Positions 31,079 to 39,164 of a DNA stretch of 39,164 nucleotides are shown piece by piece. The notes under the pieces were generated by a model, which was not told where the DNA came from, searched no databases, and worked only from the letters and a program-made list of their open reading frames with translations. This DNA is from an uncultured Thermomicrobiales bacterium (GTDB taxonomy: Bacteria > Chloroflexota > Chloroflexia > Thermomicrobiales > UBA6265), in contig CADCWG010000053.1 of the NCBI GenBank assembly GCA_902806335.1, positions 1 through 39,164 of the forward strand, written 5' to 3'. The position numbers and the translations under genes were made by a program. The stretch's first letter is position 1, and each line of letters starts with the position of its first letter.

Positions 31079-33034
31079 GTGTTTGACGTCCTGACCATCG
31101 CCGCCGTCGCCGACGAGCTGGGCGAGACGCTGCTCGACGGCCGTGTCCAGAAGGTGGGTCTCGTCGACCGGCTGACGCTGGCGGCCGAGGTCTACGCCGG
31201 CGGGCGCCGCCGGTGGCTGGTCGCCAGCGCGGACGCCAGCCGCGCGCGACTACACCTCACCGACGTCCCACCCTCGCTCGACCCCGCGTGCGTGACCCCG
31301 TTCGGGCTGCTGCTACGGAAGTACGTGCGCGGGGGGGTGGTCGTCGGCGTCGAGCAACCGCCCTTGGAGCGTCTGGTGCGGCTGAGTATAGCCAAGCGTC
31401 TGGGGCCCCACAACGACGGGGCCGCCGGCGGGCGACGCCCCCGCCACAGCGACGAGACGAGCACGGTCTCCCCTGGTGGACTCGTCGCTGATCCGGCCGA
31501 GTTGCCCCGACCGTGGGACCCCACGATGGGCGACGACGCGGCCGACGACGGTGCGGTCGACCTGGATCCGGACGAGGACGGCGTCGGCGACGCGACCTAC
31601 GTCCACCTGGTGGTCGAGCTGATGGGGCGGCACAGCAACCTGCTCCTGGTCGACGATGCCGGCGTGGTGATGGGGGCGGCCAAGCACGTCACCCCGGCGA
31701 TGAGCCGCGTGCGACCGGTCCGGCCCCGGCTCCCCTACGTGCCGCCGCCCCCGATCGACAAACCCGACCCGCGGCGCCTGACCTCGGACGCAGCCAGCCG
31801 TCTGCTCGCCGCGGAGGCGGGTGGCGCCGGCCTCGCGAAGACGCTCGTGAACCGCCTCCGCGCGGTCAGCCCCCAGATGGCCCGGGAGATCGCGTTCCGG
31901 GTGGCCGGGGACGCGGCGATCACGGTCGGCGCGCTCGAGCCGGACGCGCCGGCGCTGGTCGCCCGGGAGACGCGGGCGCTGCTGGAGCCGCTGCTGACGT
32001 CGGCCTGGGCGCCAGCGGTCTATCGGCGGGACGGGGACGTCGTGGCCTTCGCCGCCGTCGCCCTCGCTCACCGGCGGGCCGAGGCCGGGACGGAGGAGGA
32101 GCGGGTTGCCTCGATCTCGGTCGCGGCCGATGCCGCGGAGACGGCCGCGGGACCGGGGACGTCGGTCGACCATGCCCAGCGCCGCGGCCGGCTCATCCGG
32201 TCGATCCGCGACGCGCGGGACAAGGTGGACGCCCGGCTCGCCGCGCTCGAGGTGGAAGAGGCAAAGGCGGGCGAGGCGGAGCGTCTCCGGGAGTGGGGAG
32301 AGCTGATCTACGCCTACCTGTGGCAGATCCGTCCTGGCGACGCCGCGCTCGACGTCGATGGGACCACGGTTCCCCTTGACCCGGCGCTCTCGGCGAAGGA
32401 GAACGCGCAGGCCTACTTCGAGCGCTACCGCAAGGCGCAAGGCGCCGGCTCCCGGCTGCCCGAGCTGGAGGCGAAGGCGGCGCGGGAGCTCGAGTATCTC
32501 GACCAGCTGCTGACGATGGCCGAGCAGGCGAGCGGCTTCGCCGAGCTCGAGGCGCTGACGGCGGAGTGGGAGGCCCAGCGGGGTGGGGCGCCGGTCGAGG
32601 GCCGACGCGCCGCGCCGAAGCGGGCGCTCCAGGCGAAGCGCCCGAAGCCGCTGCTCGACGACGACGGCAACGCCGTCTACGTCGGCCACAGCGGGCGCCA
32701 GAACGACGCGATCACGTTCGACCTGGCCGGGCCAGACGACACCTGGCTCCACGCGCGGGGCGTCCCCGGCAGCCACGTCGTCGTCCGCTGGCGGCAGCCG
32801 AGCCCCGACGAGGACCCCGAGACGATCGAGGCGGCGGCGGCCCTCGCCGCCTACTACAGCGCCGCGCGGGGAAGCGCCAGCGTCGAGGTCGATGTCACGC
32901 GCCGCCGCCACGTCCGCAAGATCAAGGGCGCCGGGCCGGGGATGGTGACCTACCGGAACGAGCGGACGATCTCGATCCAGCCGGCGGACGAGGAGAAGCT
33001 CGATAAAGCACTGACCCGATCCAACGGTCCATGA
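31079..33034 (+). CDS. rqcH: NFACT-family protein (RqcH, ribosome quality control)
   Basis: The protein has 651 residues from a GTG at 31079 behind AAAGGAAG. The N-terminal NFACT-N (FbpA) domain begins VFDVLTIAAVADELGETLLDGRVQKVG and ends in PPLERLVRLSI, followed by an acidic insertion (~105-165). YVHLVVELMGRHSNLLLVDDAGVV near 178-201 is the family's conserved strand. The HhH region near 245-300 and a coiled coil near 380-420 and 455-500 follow. The C-terminal NFACT-R (DUF814) domain contains YVGHSGRQNDAITFDLAGPDDTWLHARGVPGSHVVV. Bacterial RqcH recruits tRNA-Ala to stalled 50S subunits to add alanine tails. The older name is fibronectin-binding protein A. A 12-bp terminator follows 24 bases after the stop. 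Confidence 0.9.
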   Translation: MFDVLTIAAVADELGETLLDGRVQKVGLVDRLTLAAEVYAGGRRRWLVASADASRARLHLTDVPPSLDPACVTPFGLLLRKYVRGGVVVGVEQPPLERLVRLSIAKRLGPHNDGAAGGRRPRHSDETSTVSPGGLVADPAELPRPWDPTMGDDAADDGAVDLDPDEDGVGDATYVHLVVELMGRHSNLLLVDDAGVVMGAAKHVTPAMSRVRPVRPRLPYVPPPPIDKPDPRRLTSDAASRLLAAEAGGAGLAKTLVNRLRAVSPQMAREIAFRVAGDAAITVGALEPDAPALVARETRALLEPLLTSAWAPAVYRRDGDVVAFAAVALAHRRAEAGTEEERVASISVAADAAETAAGPGTSVDHAQRRGRLIRSIRDARDKVDARLAALEVEEAKAGEAERLREWGELIYAYLWQIRPGDAALDVDGTTVPLDPALSAKENAQAYFERYRKAQGAGSRLPELEAKAARELEYLDQLLTMAEQASGFAELEALTAEWEAQRGGAPVEGRRAAPKRALQAKRPKPLLDDDGNAVYVGHSGRQNDAITFDLAGPDDTWLHARGVPGSHVVVRWRQPSPDEDPETIEAAAALAAYYSAARGSASVEVDVTRRRHVRKIKGAGPGMVTYRNERTISIQPADEEKLDKALTRSNGP

Positions 33035-33057
33035 CGGCCGTCAAACCCACGCAGAGA

Positions 33058-33083
33058 CCTGCGCCGCGACATCGCGGCGCAGG
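33058..33083 (+). terminator. Terminator between convergent NFACT and tatC
   Basis: CCTGCGCCGCGA and TCGCGGCGCAGG form a perfect 12-base-pair stem around CA. The right flank runs into TCCTCCTTT. It serves both the NFACT gene (ending 33034) and tatC (ending 33136). Confidence 0.85.
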
Positions 33084-33135
33084 CCATCCGGTCCTCCTTT
33101 GAGGCTGGGTCGCTTGCCCGAATTGCCGCAGTGCG

Positions 33136-33963
33136 CTAGCCGGCGGCTGCTTCAGCCCCAGCGGGCTTCCGCACCGCGAAGACGCGGGCGACGACGATGC
33201 CCAACTCGTAGAGGGCAAGAAGCGGGACCGCGACGACTGCCATGTTGATGGGGTCGGTACTCGGCGTGATGATCGCGGAGATGATCAGGATCGCGATCGC
33301 CGAGTACTTTCGGTAATCGCGCATTCGGCGAGGGCTGACGATGTTCAGCCGCGCCAGGATGAACATGATGATTGGCAGCTGAAACGATGTGCCCAGACCG
33401 ATCATGAGCGTCAAGTAAAAGTTGATGACCGCTGAGCCATCGGGATCCCACGAGAAGATGTCATTGAGCCACCCGGAGAGAAAGTCGAGCGCGCGCGGCG
33501 CGGCGAAGAAGAAGCCGTATGCCGCGCCGGCAATGAAGAGGATCGAGACGAACGGCAGAGAGGCGAAGAGGAACCGCTTCTCCTTACGTGTCAGTCCTGG
33601 GGCCAGAAAGCCGATCAGTTGCCAGAGGATGGCCGGCATCGCGAAGCAGATCGCAACGTAGAGCGCTGTCTTCATGAACAGCGTGATCGGGTCCGTGGGA
33701 CTGCCGATGTCCAGCCCTTCGGGCGTCTGCGCGTTCCTCTCGATCGTCTGCAGGAGCGGGCGAGCCACGATCAGCCCGCCGATGAACGCGATGCCGATCG
33801 AGAGGCACGCGCGGAAGATGCGCGTCCGAAGCTCCTCGAGGTGCTCCTGGAGCGTCATCTCCTCGAAGATGTCGGGCTGGTTCGGGTCCGGGAGCCTGGG
33901 CAGCTTCGGGACGCGAGTGGGGATCCTGATGCGAGGCGTGGGGACGCGGAGTTGACGCGCCAT
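33136..33963 (-). CDS. tatC: Twin-arginine translocase subunit TatC
   Basis: The protein has 275 residues and is the receptor for folded, twin-arginine-tagged proteins in the Tat pathway. After a basic, proline-rich N-terminus (~45 residues) comes the family motif LQEHLEELRTRIF. Six transmembrane helices follow, with the conserved first-periplasmic-loop and helix elements LTRKEKRFLFASLPFVSILFIAGAAYGFFF near 137-165. FQLPIIMFILARLNIVS and RDYRKYSAIAILIISAIITPSTDP near 205-250 are also typical. The start is ATG at 33963, with GAGGGAAGG upstream. Base composition is notably lower in GC than its neighbours, while the protein looks intact. No tatA or tatB is in the window. The Rieske protein in this window is a plausible substrate. 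Confidence 0.95.
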   Translation of the reverse strand: MARQLRVPTPRIRIPTRVPKLPRLPDPNQPDIFEEMTLQEHLEELRTRIFRACLSIGIAFIGGLIVARPLLQTIERNAQTPEGLDIGSPTDPITLFMKTALYVAICFAMPAILWQLIGFLAPGLTRKEKRFLFASLPFVSILFIAGAAYGFFFAAPRALDFLSGWLNDIFSWDPDGSAVINFYLTLMIGLGTSFQLPIIMFILARLNIVSPRRMRDYRKYSAIAILIISAIITPSTDPINMAVVAVPLLALYELGIVVARVFAVRKPAGAEAAAG

Positions 33964-34130
33964 GGTCGGGTGCCTTCCCTCGGTCGGCGTCACGGGTCGG
34001 TCCCGCCGCCGGTATCGAGCCAGTCGGGGGCGGGCGCCGGGTGGCGCCTCGCCTCTCCCGCTAGTACGGAGCGGCCCGACCGCCGGACCACGGCCCCCGT
34101 AAGGCCGGGGCGCGTGCGGCGTGCGGCCCG

Positions 34131-34367
34131 CTAGCCGGTGTGCTCCTCGATGAAGCCCACCGCGTCACCGACGGTGCGGATGTTCTCCGCGTCGTCGTCC
34201 TTGATCTCGAGGTCGAACTCCTGCTCGATGGCCATGATGACCTCGACCAGGTCGAGCGAGTCGGCGTTCAGGTCGCCGATGAACTCGGCGTCCCGCGTCA
34301 CCTTGTCCTCGTCCACGCCGAGTCGCTCGGCGACGATGCTCTGGACCCGCTCGTATACCGACGCCAC
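34131..34367 (-). CDS. acpP: Acyl carrier protein
   Basis: The protein has 78 residues and carries growing fatty acids as thioesters of phosphopantetheine. [21 protein letters not shown] contains the serine that receives the prosthetic group in the invariant DSL, near residue 37. [27 protein letters not shown] is the usual acidic third helix. The start is GTG at 34367 ([11 protein letters not shown]), with GGGAGG upstream. A candidate promoter with a TATCAT -10 box lies ~160 bases upstream in the gap to nusB, so it may be transcribed separately as well as from the accC unit. Confidence 0.96.
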   Translation of the reverse strand: MASVYERVQSIVAERLGVDEDKVTRDAEFIGDLNADSLDLVEVIMAIEQEFDLEIKDDDAENIRTVGDAVGFIEEHTG

Positions 34368-34526
34368 GCGCCTACCTCCCGCCAGTGCCCCGCCAGGCCC
34401 GGCGCCATCCGCTCCGTCCCGACCCCGCGCCGAGGCGACGGCGCCGGAACCCCCCTCCGTGGGCACTCGCCGACCACCCCACCGGGCCGTTCGTCCCGAT
34501 CGCCGGTCTGTCCGCGCACCGGCCGG

Positions 34527-34557
34527 ATGATACACGACCCTTCCGCGCCACAACCAA
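34527..34557 (-). promoter_or_regulatory. Candidate promoter for acpP
   Basis: On the minus strand TTGGTT (34557-34552) and TATCAT (34532-34527) are separated by 19 bases, longer than the ideal 17. The -10 match is good and the area is locally A/T-rich. It would give a leader of about 155 bases. Confidence 0.45.
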
Positions 34558-34633
34558 CGCGAAGCGAGCGCCGAAGGGGGCCGCCCCGGCGCGCGACGAC
34601 GCGGCGGACCCGGGCGGGTTTGGGCGGGTCTCC

Positions 34634-35545
34634 TCAGGACGGGCGGCGACGCGACGCGGCGGGTCGGGCCGCCGGATCGGGCCGGCGGGCGGCGACGTCG
34701 ACCCGCTCGCTGACGGTGCGGAGGACGCCGTTGACGAATCGGCCGGAGCTGTCGCCGCCGAACCGCTTTGCCAGCTCGACCGCCTCGTTGATCGCGGCGC
34801 GAACCGGCACCTCGGGCTCATGGAGCAGCTCGTAGATCGCCAGCCGGAGCACGTTGCGGTCGACCCCCGGCAGTTGGGCCACCGGGAACGCCGGCGCGGC
34901 CTCGGCGATGATCGGATCGATCTCGGGCTGGGCCCCGTGGACGCCAGCCACCAGGTGGCGGACCCGCTCGTCGATCACGGCCAGCTCGGCCGCCGCGGCC
35001 GCGGACGGCGCGCCGTGCGGGCCACCCTCGGCGGTGGCCGACGGGTCGGTTGGTCCGTCCGTGACGGGCGTTGCCGATGGCGCGTCGGTGACAGCCTGCT
35101 CGGCATCCGGGTCCCCGGCAACCGAGGCCGGATCGGCCACGGTGCGGCCGATCACCTCGTCGGTCGGGTGGTCCGTCAGGTCGGTCTCGTAGAGCACCAT
35201 CAGGGCGAGCATCCGCGCCTGGTGGCGGGCACCGACGGGGATCCGTCTCCCGTCGGCACCCAGGGCCGACGGCGGGCCGTCCTTCGCTCCGGACGGGGCG
35301 CCGTTGCCGGTGGGACGTCGCTTGCCGGGCCGCTTCCCCTTCGCCGACCGACCACGTCCCGTGGCCCGGGTCGTCGACGGCTTCGCGGCCGGTTTCGGAT
35401 CCGCCGGCAGCGCGGCCCGACGCTCCGTCGCCTGGTCCGCCGCGGGCGACGCGGCGTCGCCCGCCGGTGTGGAGACCGACCCGCTCTCCGCCGTCGGATC
35501 AGTGTCGCGGCCGAGCCAGCGCCTGGTCGCGTCGGTCCCCTCCAT
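34634..35545 (-). CDS. nusB: Transcription antitermination factor NusB with extra segments
   Basis: The protein has 303 residues, about twice the usual ~140. NusB binds boxA RNA with NusE and supports rRNA antitermination. The recognisable core begins [18 protein letters not shown] (residues ~107-124). It resumes at [14 protein letters not shown] (~188) and [50 protein letters not shown] (~229-278). Added parts are a low-complexity A/P/T-rich then basic N-terminus of ~100 residues, and an acidic A/T/P-rich insertion near 132-185 between the first and second core helices. ATG at 35545 is preceded by GAGGA. The gene lies 70 bases after asp23 in the accC-asp23-nusB order common in Gram-positive relatives. 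Confidence 0.92.
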   Translation of the reverse strand: MEGTDATRRWLGRDTDPTAESGSVSTPAGDAASPAADQATERRAALPADPKPAAKPSTTRATGRGRSAKGKRPGKRRPTGNGAPSGAKDGPPSALGADGRRIPVGARHQARMLALMVLYETDLTDHPTDEVIGRTVADPASVAGDPDAEQAVTDAPSATPVTDGPTDPSATAEGGPHGAPSAAAAAELAVIDERVRHLVAGVHGAQPEIDPIIAEAAPAFPVAQLPGVDRNVLRLAIYELLHEPEVPVRAAINEAVELAKRFGGDSSGRFVNGVLRTVSERVDVAARRPDPAARPAASRRRPS

Positions 35546-35615
35546 GGTGGTTCCTCGCTTCGCCGTTCTGGTCGTCGCCCAGGGCCGGGGTGGTGGCCCG
35601 GTCAGCGGGTCCGCG

Positions 35616-36149
35616 CTAGTGCCCGGCAGGGTCGGGGGCGGGTTCGATGCTGGCGACGTAGACGTTCACATCGGTGACCGTCATGCCGAGCATGCGACCG
35701 GCCGCGGCGCCCACCTCCCGGCGGATCGCCCGGCTCAGCTCGACGATATTGGCGTCTGGCTGGATGACGATCGAGACGTCGACGTCGATCTGGTCGCCGG
35801 CGAGGCGAACCCGGACCCCGCCCTCCTCGTAGGTCCCGGTGCCGGGCTCGCCCCGACGCTCGCTGGTATGGCCGTAGCGGGGCAAGATACGTTCCACCCG
35901 GCGCCTGGGCTGGAAGCCGACGACGCCCGATACGTCCCGGACCGTCAGCTCGATCAATTCGATCAGGACCGCCGGCGCGACGCGGACCGTGCCCCGGACG
36001 CCGCCGCTCCGGGGCTCGACCACCGGCGCCCCGCGGGGTATGGCGATCGGTTCCGAGCCCTCGGTGACGTCCGTGGCGCCGCCGCTGGCCTCGTCCTCCT
36101 GGCGGTCGTGACCAAGCGGTGATCCATCGCGCGCCCGCTCGCCGCTCAC
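35616..36149 (-). CDS. Asp23/Gls24-family (DUF322) envelope stress protein
   Basis: The protein has 177 residues. The conserved core begins GGVRGTVRVAPAVLIELIELTVRDVSGVVGF near residues 55-85. It continues with YEEGGVRVRLAGDQIDVDVSIVIQPDANIVELSRAIRREVGAAAGRMLGMTVTDVNVYV near 105-165, which are the two alpha/beta halves of the Asp23 fold. In Gram-positive bacteria such proteins sit at the membrane through AmaP and respond to cell-envelope stress. The start is GTG at 36149, whose GTGA overlaps the TGA stop of accC, so translation is coupled. AAGGGGG precedes it. The neighbourhood accC-asp23-nusB is a known conserved arrangement. Confidence 0.88.
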   Translation of the reverse strand: MSGERARDGSPLGHDRQEDEASGGATDVTEGSEPIAIPRGAPVVEPRSGGVRGTVRVAPAVLIELIELTVRDVSGVVGFQPRRRVERILPRYGHTSERRGEPGTGTYEEGGVRVRLAGDQIDVDVSIVIQPDANIVELSRAIRREVGAAAGRMLGMTVTDVNVYVASIEPAPDPAGH

Positions 36150-37579
36150 CGGCCGCCCCCTTCGGGTGCGGCCGCTTCCCGGGTCGGCGGGTCGCCGGCC
36201 GACTCGCGGCGGACGGCCGCGGCCTGCCGGTCGAGGAAGTCGGGGATGAAGCCGGTGTGGACCTCCCCCCGGCGGAACCCCTCGTCGGCGATCAACTGGC
36301 GCTGGAGCGGCACCGTGTGGGTGATCCCCGTCACGACCGTCTCGCCGAGCGCCCGCTCCATCCGGGCGAGCGCCTCGGTCCGGTCGCGCCCCCAGGTGAT
36401 CACCTTGCCGAGGAGGGCGTCGTAGAACGGCGGCACGGTGTAGCCGGCGTAGAGGTGGGAGTCGACTCGAACCCCCGGACCGCCGGGTGCGACGTAGGTG
36501 TCGACGGTGCCGACGTTGGGCCGGAAGCCGTCGGATGCGTCCTCGGCGGTGATCCGGACCTCGATCGCGTGACCGACCGGCTCCGTCGCGCGGTTGTCGA
36601 GCGTCAGCGGCTGCCCGGCCGCGATCCGCAACTGCCAGGCGACGAGGTCGACCCCGGTCACGGCTTCGGTGACTGGGTGCTCGACCTGGATCCGGGCGTT
36701 CATCTCCATGAAGTAGAAGTGCCCGTCCCGGTCCAGCAGGAACTCGAGCGTGCCGGCGCCGGTGTACTGGACCGCCTTGGCGCCCTTGGCCGCGGCGCGG
36801 AGCAGCGTCTCGCGCACCTTGCGCGGCAGGTTCGGCGCCGGCGCTTCCTCGATCACCTTCTGGTGGCGGCGCTGGAGCGAGCAGTCCCGCTCGCCGAGCG
36901 CGACGACGTGGCCGTGGTGGTCGCCGAGCACCTGGACCTCGACGTGGCGGGGCCGCTCGAGGTAACGCTCCAGGTAGACCGCGCCGTTGCCGAAGGCCGC
37001 CACGGCCTCGGCCTGGGCGACCGGCACCAGCCGCGTCAGCGCCGCGTCGTCCGTGGCGACGCGCATCCCGCGGCCGCCACCGCCGGCGGCGGCCTTGATG
37101 ATCACGGGGTAGCCGATCCGGCGGGCTGCCGCCCGCGCCTCGCCGAGGTTCTGGACCGGTCCGTCGGTGCCCGGCAGCAACGGCACCCCCGCGTCCCGCA
37201 TCATCCGCCGGGCGTGGGCCTTGTTGCCCATCTTCTCGATGATCTCCGGCCGCGGACCGACGAAGACGACGCCAACCTGGCCGCAGATCTCCGCCAGGTC
37301 GGGGTTCTCGGCGAGGAACCCGTAACCGGGGTGGAGCGCGTCGCAGCCGGTGACGAGCGCGGCGCTGATCACCGCCGGGATGTTGTTGTAGGACCGGGCG
37401 ACTGCCGCCGGTCCGATGCAGACGGCCTGGTCGGCCAGGCGGACGGCGAGCGAGTCGCGGTCGGCCTCGCTGTAGGCGACCACGGCCGGGATCCCGAGGT
37501 CCCGGCACGCGCGCAGCACGCGAAGCGCGATCTCGCCACGGTTCGCGATCAGGACCTTCCGAAAGAGGGGGGCGGCCAT
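36146..37579 (-). CDS. accC: Acetyl-CoA/biotin carboxylase subunit AccC
   Basis: The protein has 477 residues. It carboxylates biotin on the carrier protein, the first half-reaction of acetyl-CoA or acyl-CoA carboxylase. The N-terminal domain begins FRKVLIANRGEIALRVLRAC. HPGYGFLAENP near 93-103 and the ATP-grasp glycine loop AAAGGGGRGMRV near 161-172 are present. ERDCSLQRRHQKVIEEAPAP near 233-252 and MEMNARIQVEHPVTEAVTGVDLV near 289-311 complete the active site. The last ~15 residues are a low-complexity tail. ATG at 37579 fits the homology start, though its AAGGGAG is 13 bases away. No accB (biotin carrier) or carboxyltransferase gene is adjacent, so the partner subunits are elsewhere. Its stop is coupled to the asp23-like gene. 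Confidence 0.94.
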   Translation of the reverse strand: MAAPLFRKVLIANRGEIALRVLRACRDLGIPAVVAYSEADRDSLAVRLADQAVCIGPAAVARSYNNIPAVISAALVTGCDALHPGYGFLAENPDLAEICGQVGVVFVGPRPEIIEKMGNKAHARRMMRDAGVPLLPGTDGPVQNLGEARAAARRIGYPVIIKAAAGGGGRGMRVATDDAALTRLVPVAQAEAVAAFGNGAVYLERYLERPRHVEVQVLGDHHGHVVALGERDCSLQRRHQKVIEEAPAPNLPRKVRETLLRAAAKGAKAVQYTGAGTLEFLLDRDGHFYFMEMNARIQVEHPVTEAVTGVDLVAWQLRIAAGQPLTLDNRATEPVGHAIEVRITAEDASDGFRPNVGTVDTYVAPGGPGVRVDSHLYAGYTVPPFYDALLGKVITWGRDRTEALARMERALGETVVTGITHTVPLQRQLIADEGFRRGEVHTGFIPDFLDRQAAAVRRESAGDPPTREAAAPEGGGR

Positions 37580-37893
37580 CGGCGCGTAGATCTCCCTTGG
37601 GCGGCTTGGCGCGTGGGCGACACCCCGCGTCGCGGCGACCGGCGGCCCCACCGGCGACCGCCAAGGATAGCCCAACGGGTGCCGGCGCCGTCGGCGACCC
37701 GATCGCCAGCGTCGCTCGGCCGCCCCGGGTGACCACCGCCCGTGCCGTGCCGCGCTGCCTACCGGCGAGGGGCGGCGCGGTCGACTTCGTGCGCTCGGCG
37801 GGGTCGCCGCTCCAAGCGGCCGGCGCGGCGGGCGCGGCCAATGGTCGTCGCCGGCGCGTTCATCGATCTGGGACGAGCAACACGGGGGGACCG
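37580..37893. promoter_or_regulatory. Divergent promoter region between accC and the DUF4126 gene
   Basis: These 314 bases hold no gene. A minus-strand -10 candidate TATCCT is at 37669-37664, ~85 bases upstream of accC, without a convincing -35. No regulatory dyad stands out. The right end carries the Shine-Dalgarno GGGGGGA of the DUF4126 gene. Confidence 0.35.
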
Positions 37894-38406
37894 ATGGACG
37901 GGGTGTTGAGGACGAACCGCGGGCGAGCCGTCTGGCTAGGGCGTGCCGCCCTGCTCGGTTGCGTCGCCGGCTTGCGGACGATGGTCCCCTTCGGCCTCAT
38001 GGCGTTGGCGGCCGTCGGCGGGGAGGACAGCCCGTCCGCGTGGGGACCGCGGCGCCTGCTCCGGCGGCGACCGGTGCGGGCCGCCGTGGGCTTAGCATCG
38101 TTCGGCGAGGCGGTCGCCGATAAGCTGCCGGGCACGCCCAGCCGGATTGCCCCCGGACCGCTCGGGGGGCGGCTGGTCTTCGGTGGGCTCGCCGGGGCGG
38201 CCCTCTCCCCGACCGGTGGGCCGGCACGCCTGGCCTTCGCCGCTGCCGGAGCGGGGGGAGCCGCCCTCGGGTCCTTCGGCGGGTACCACGCCCGCAAGGC
38301 GGCGGGCGAGCGGACGGGGGTGCCGGATCCGGTCTGGGCCCTCGCGGAGGACGGGCTCGCGGTCGGTCTCGGGCTGCTCGCGACGCGGCCCCCGCGCGGC
38401 CACTAG
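37894..38406 (+). CDS. DUF4126 family protein
   Basis: The protein has 170 residues from the ATG at 37894, three bases after GGGGGGA. It has the glycine- and alanine-rich weak membrane helices of the DUF4126 family. The pattern starts with an N-terminal ALLGCVAGLRTMVPFGLMALA (near residues 18-39) and includes GEAVADKLPGTPSRIAPGPLGGRLVFGGLAGAAL (near 70-105). AGAGGAALGSFGGYHARKAAG near 115-138 and AEDGLAVGLGLLA near 150-163 close it. The 'G.R...P' and 'E...DK.P..P.R' pieces are hallmarks. The role is unknown. It is divergent from accC. Confidence 0.72.
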   Translation: MDGVLRTNRGRAVWLGRAALLGCVAGLRTMVPFGLMALAAVGGEDSPSAWGPRRLLRRRPVRAAVGLASFGEAVADKLPGTPSRIAPGPLGGRLVFGGLAGAALSPTGGPARLAFAAAGAGGAALGSFGGYHARKAAGERTGVPDPVWALAEDGLAVGLGLLATRPPRGH

Positions 38407-38473
38407 GGGCACCTCCGGCGACCGGTCGCGCGACGGGCGCGGGCGGGAACGCCCCTCGTCGCGCCACCGTCAC

Positions 38474-39164
38474 TCAGGTGAGACGACCGAAGGAGAGGGT
38501 GACCGCGAGCGCGAGGATGGCGGTGTTGTAGATGAACGAGAGGAGCGCGTGGGCGAGCACGACCCGCCGCAGGGCGCCGCCGGCCACGGTGACGTCGGAG
38601 ACCTGGTAGGTCATACCGACCGTGAACGCGAAGTAGGCGAAGTCGAGGTCGTCCGGTTCCTCCCCGGGGAAGACGAGCATCCCCTGCATCGTGCCCGCCG
38701 CATAGTGGAGGTGGGCGTAGCGCAGGGTGTAAGAGGTGTGGAGGAGCAGCCAGCCTCCGTCGACGGCGACCAGCGCCAGCCCGAGCAGGAGCGTCGCCTC
38801 CCCCTCGCCCGCGTAGTCGGTGGGCCGCCTGACCAGCTGGACGGTGGCGAGCAGACTCACGATGCTGGCGATCACCGCCGAGAAGAAGACGCCCACCAGA
38901 CCCGGGTCCTCCGCGGCGGCGCGGCGACGCGTGGTCGCGCTGTCGGAGCGGAGGATCACCGCCCAGGGCTCTCCGAGCAGGATCAGGAGCGCCGCGTCCC
39001 AGGCCGCGACCAGGCGGATCGCCCAGCCGAGGTGGGCCGGTAGGGCGATCGCGACGCCTGCGGCCACCGCGCTGGCCACCGCCCAGCGGTGGACCGGACG
39101 GAGTCGAACCGTCGGCGCGTCTGACAGGCGCTGGTCCCCGCGCCCGGCCCCGGGCGGCGTCGCG
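38474..39164 (-). CDS. DUF1345 membrane protein, 5' end probably beyond the window
   Basis: At least 201 residues are visible. A GTG at 39079 is a possible start, but the frame stays open to the right edge. The upstream residues (TVRLRPVHRWAV) look like the usual DUF1345 N-terminus, and no other start codon is present, so the true start is probably outside. Five to six transmembrane helices are seen. The family signature FPGEEPDDLDFAYFAFTVGMTYQVSDV is intact near residues 136-162 counted from the GTG. An ATTRRRAAAEDPG basic loop precedes the second helix. Family function is unknown. Confidence 0.8.
   Translation of the reverse strand, partial: ATPPGAGRGDQRLSDAPTVRLRPVHRWAVASAVAAGVAIALPAHLGWAIRLVAAWDAALLILLGEPWAVILRSDSATTRRRAAAEDPGLVGVFFSAVIASIVSLLATVQLVRRPTDYAGEGEATLLLGLALVAVDGGWLLLHTSYTLRYAHLHYAAGTMQGMLVFPGEEPDDLDFAYFAFTVGMTYQVSDVTVAGGALRRVVLAHALLSFIYNTAILALAVTLSFGRLT

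Noticed and set aside
39085-39130. A tRNA-like GTCGAAC segment near the right edge
   Set aside because: It does not fold into a cloverleaf, and the same bases continue the open frame of the DUF1345 protein.

Overview
The window is about 39 kb of very GC-rich bacterial chromosome, with strong G/C bias at third codon positions and frequent GTG and TTG starts. The gene content fits a free-living aerobic or facultative bacterium. A Chloroflexota lineage (Thermomicrobia- or Limnocylindria-like) is my best inference. It rests on the GC content, a b6-type full-length cytochrome b with a Rieske protein but no cytochrome c1, an RqcH/NFACT gene, and carbon-monoxide-dehydrogenase-type maturation genes. 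The sequence alone does not prove it. I see no IS element, integrase, prophage, CRISPR array or rRNA.

Layout. (1) 1-9,150: a truncated membrane protein, a coiled-coil unknown, an ABM-domain protein, an acetyl-CoA-synthetase-like enzyme, a ureohydrolase that looks more like guanidine hydrolase (GdmH) than agmatinase, a DUF218/YdcF protein overlapping a zinc-ribbon membrane protein, and a convergent DUF2157-like membrane protein. (2) 9,150-14,530: formate-tetrahydrofolate ligase, an HTH plus coiled-coil protein, tRNA-Leu(CAA), and a three-gene run of a GNAT acetyltransferase and two unknowns. (3) 14,530-19,060: a MoxR-type ATPase (CoxD-like), a VWA protein (CoxE-like), an XdhC/CoxF-like protein and a MocA-like cytidylyltransferase. 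This is a molybdenum-hydroxylase maturation module without its structural subunits. (4) 19,080-21,990: a small membrane protein, a Rieske protein and cytochrome b, closed by a strong terminator. (5) 22,200-25,950: a Gfo/Idh/MocA dehydrogenase, a secreted SIMPL-domain protein, and a convergent class-III aminotransferase (glutamate-1-semialdehyde aminomutase-like) with a near-consensus promoter. (6) 26,390-33,040: priA and def (both apparently leaderless), gmk, and rqcH/NFACT. (7) 33,130-37,580: a minus-strand housekeeping run accC-asp23-nusB-acpP-tatC. (8) A DUF4126 protein and a DUF1345 protein cut by the right edge.

How the genes fit together: regions 3 and 4 point to aerobic respiration fed partly by a molybdenum hydroxylase such as CO dehydrogenase. 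TatC could export the twin-arginine Rieske protein. accC, acpP and asp23 lie in the classic fatty-acid/nusB neighbourhood.

The points most worth checking are the GdmH-like ureohydrolase, a dispersed ~170-bp intergenic repeat found twice, the structural-gene-less maturation module, three genes with the same leaderless promoter spacing, and a drop in GC within tatC. I did not find a clearly new multi-gene system.
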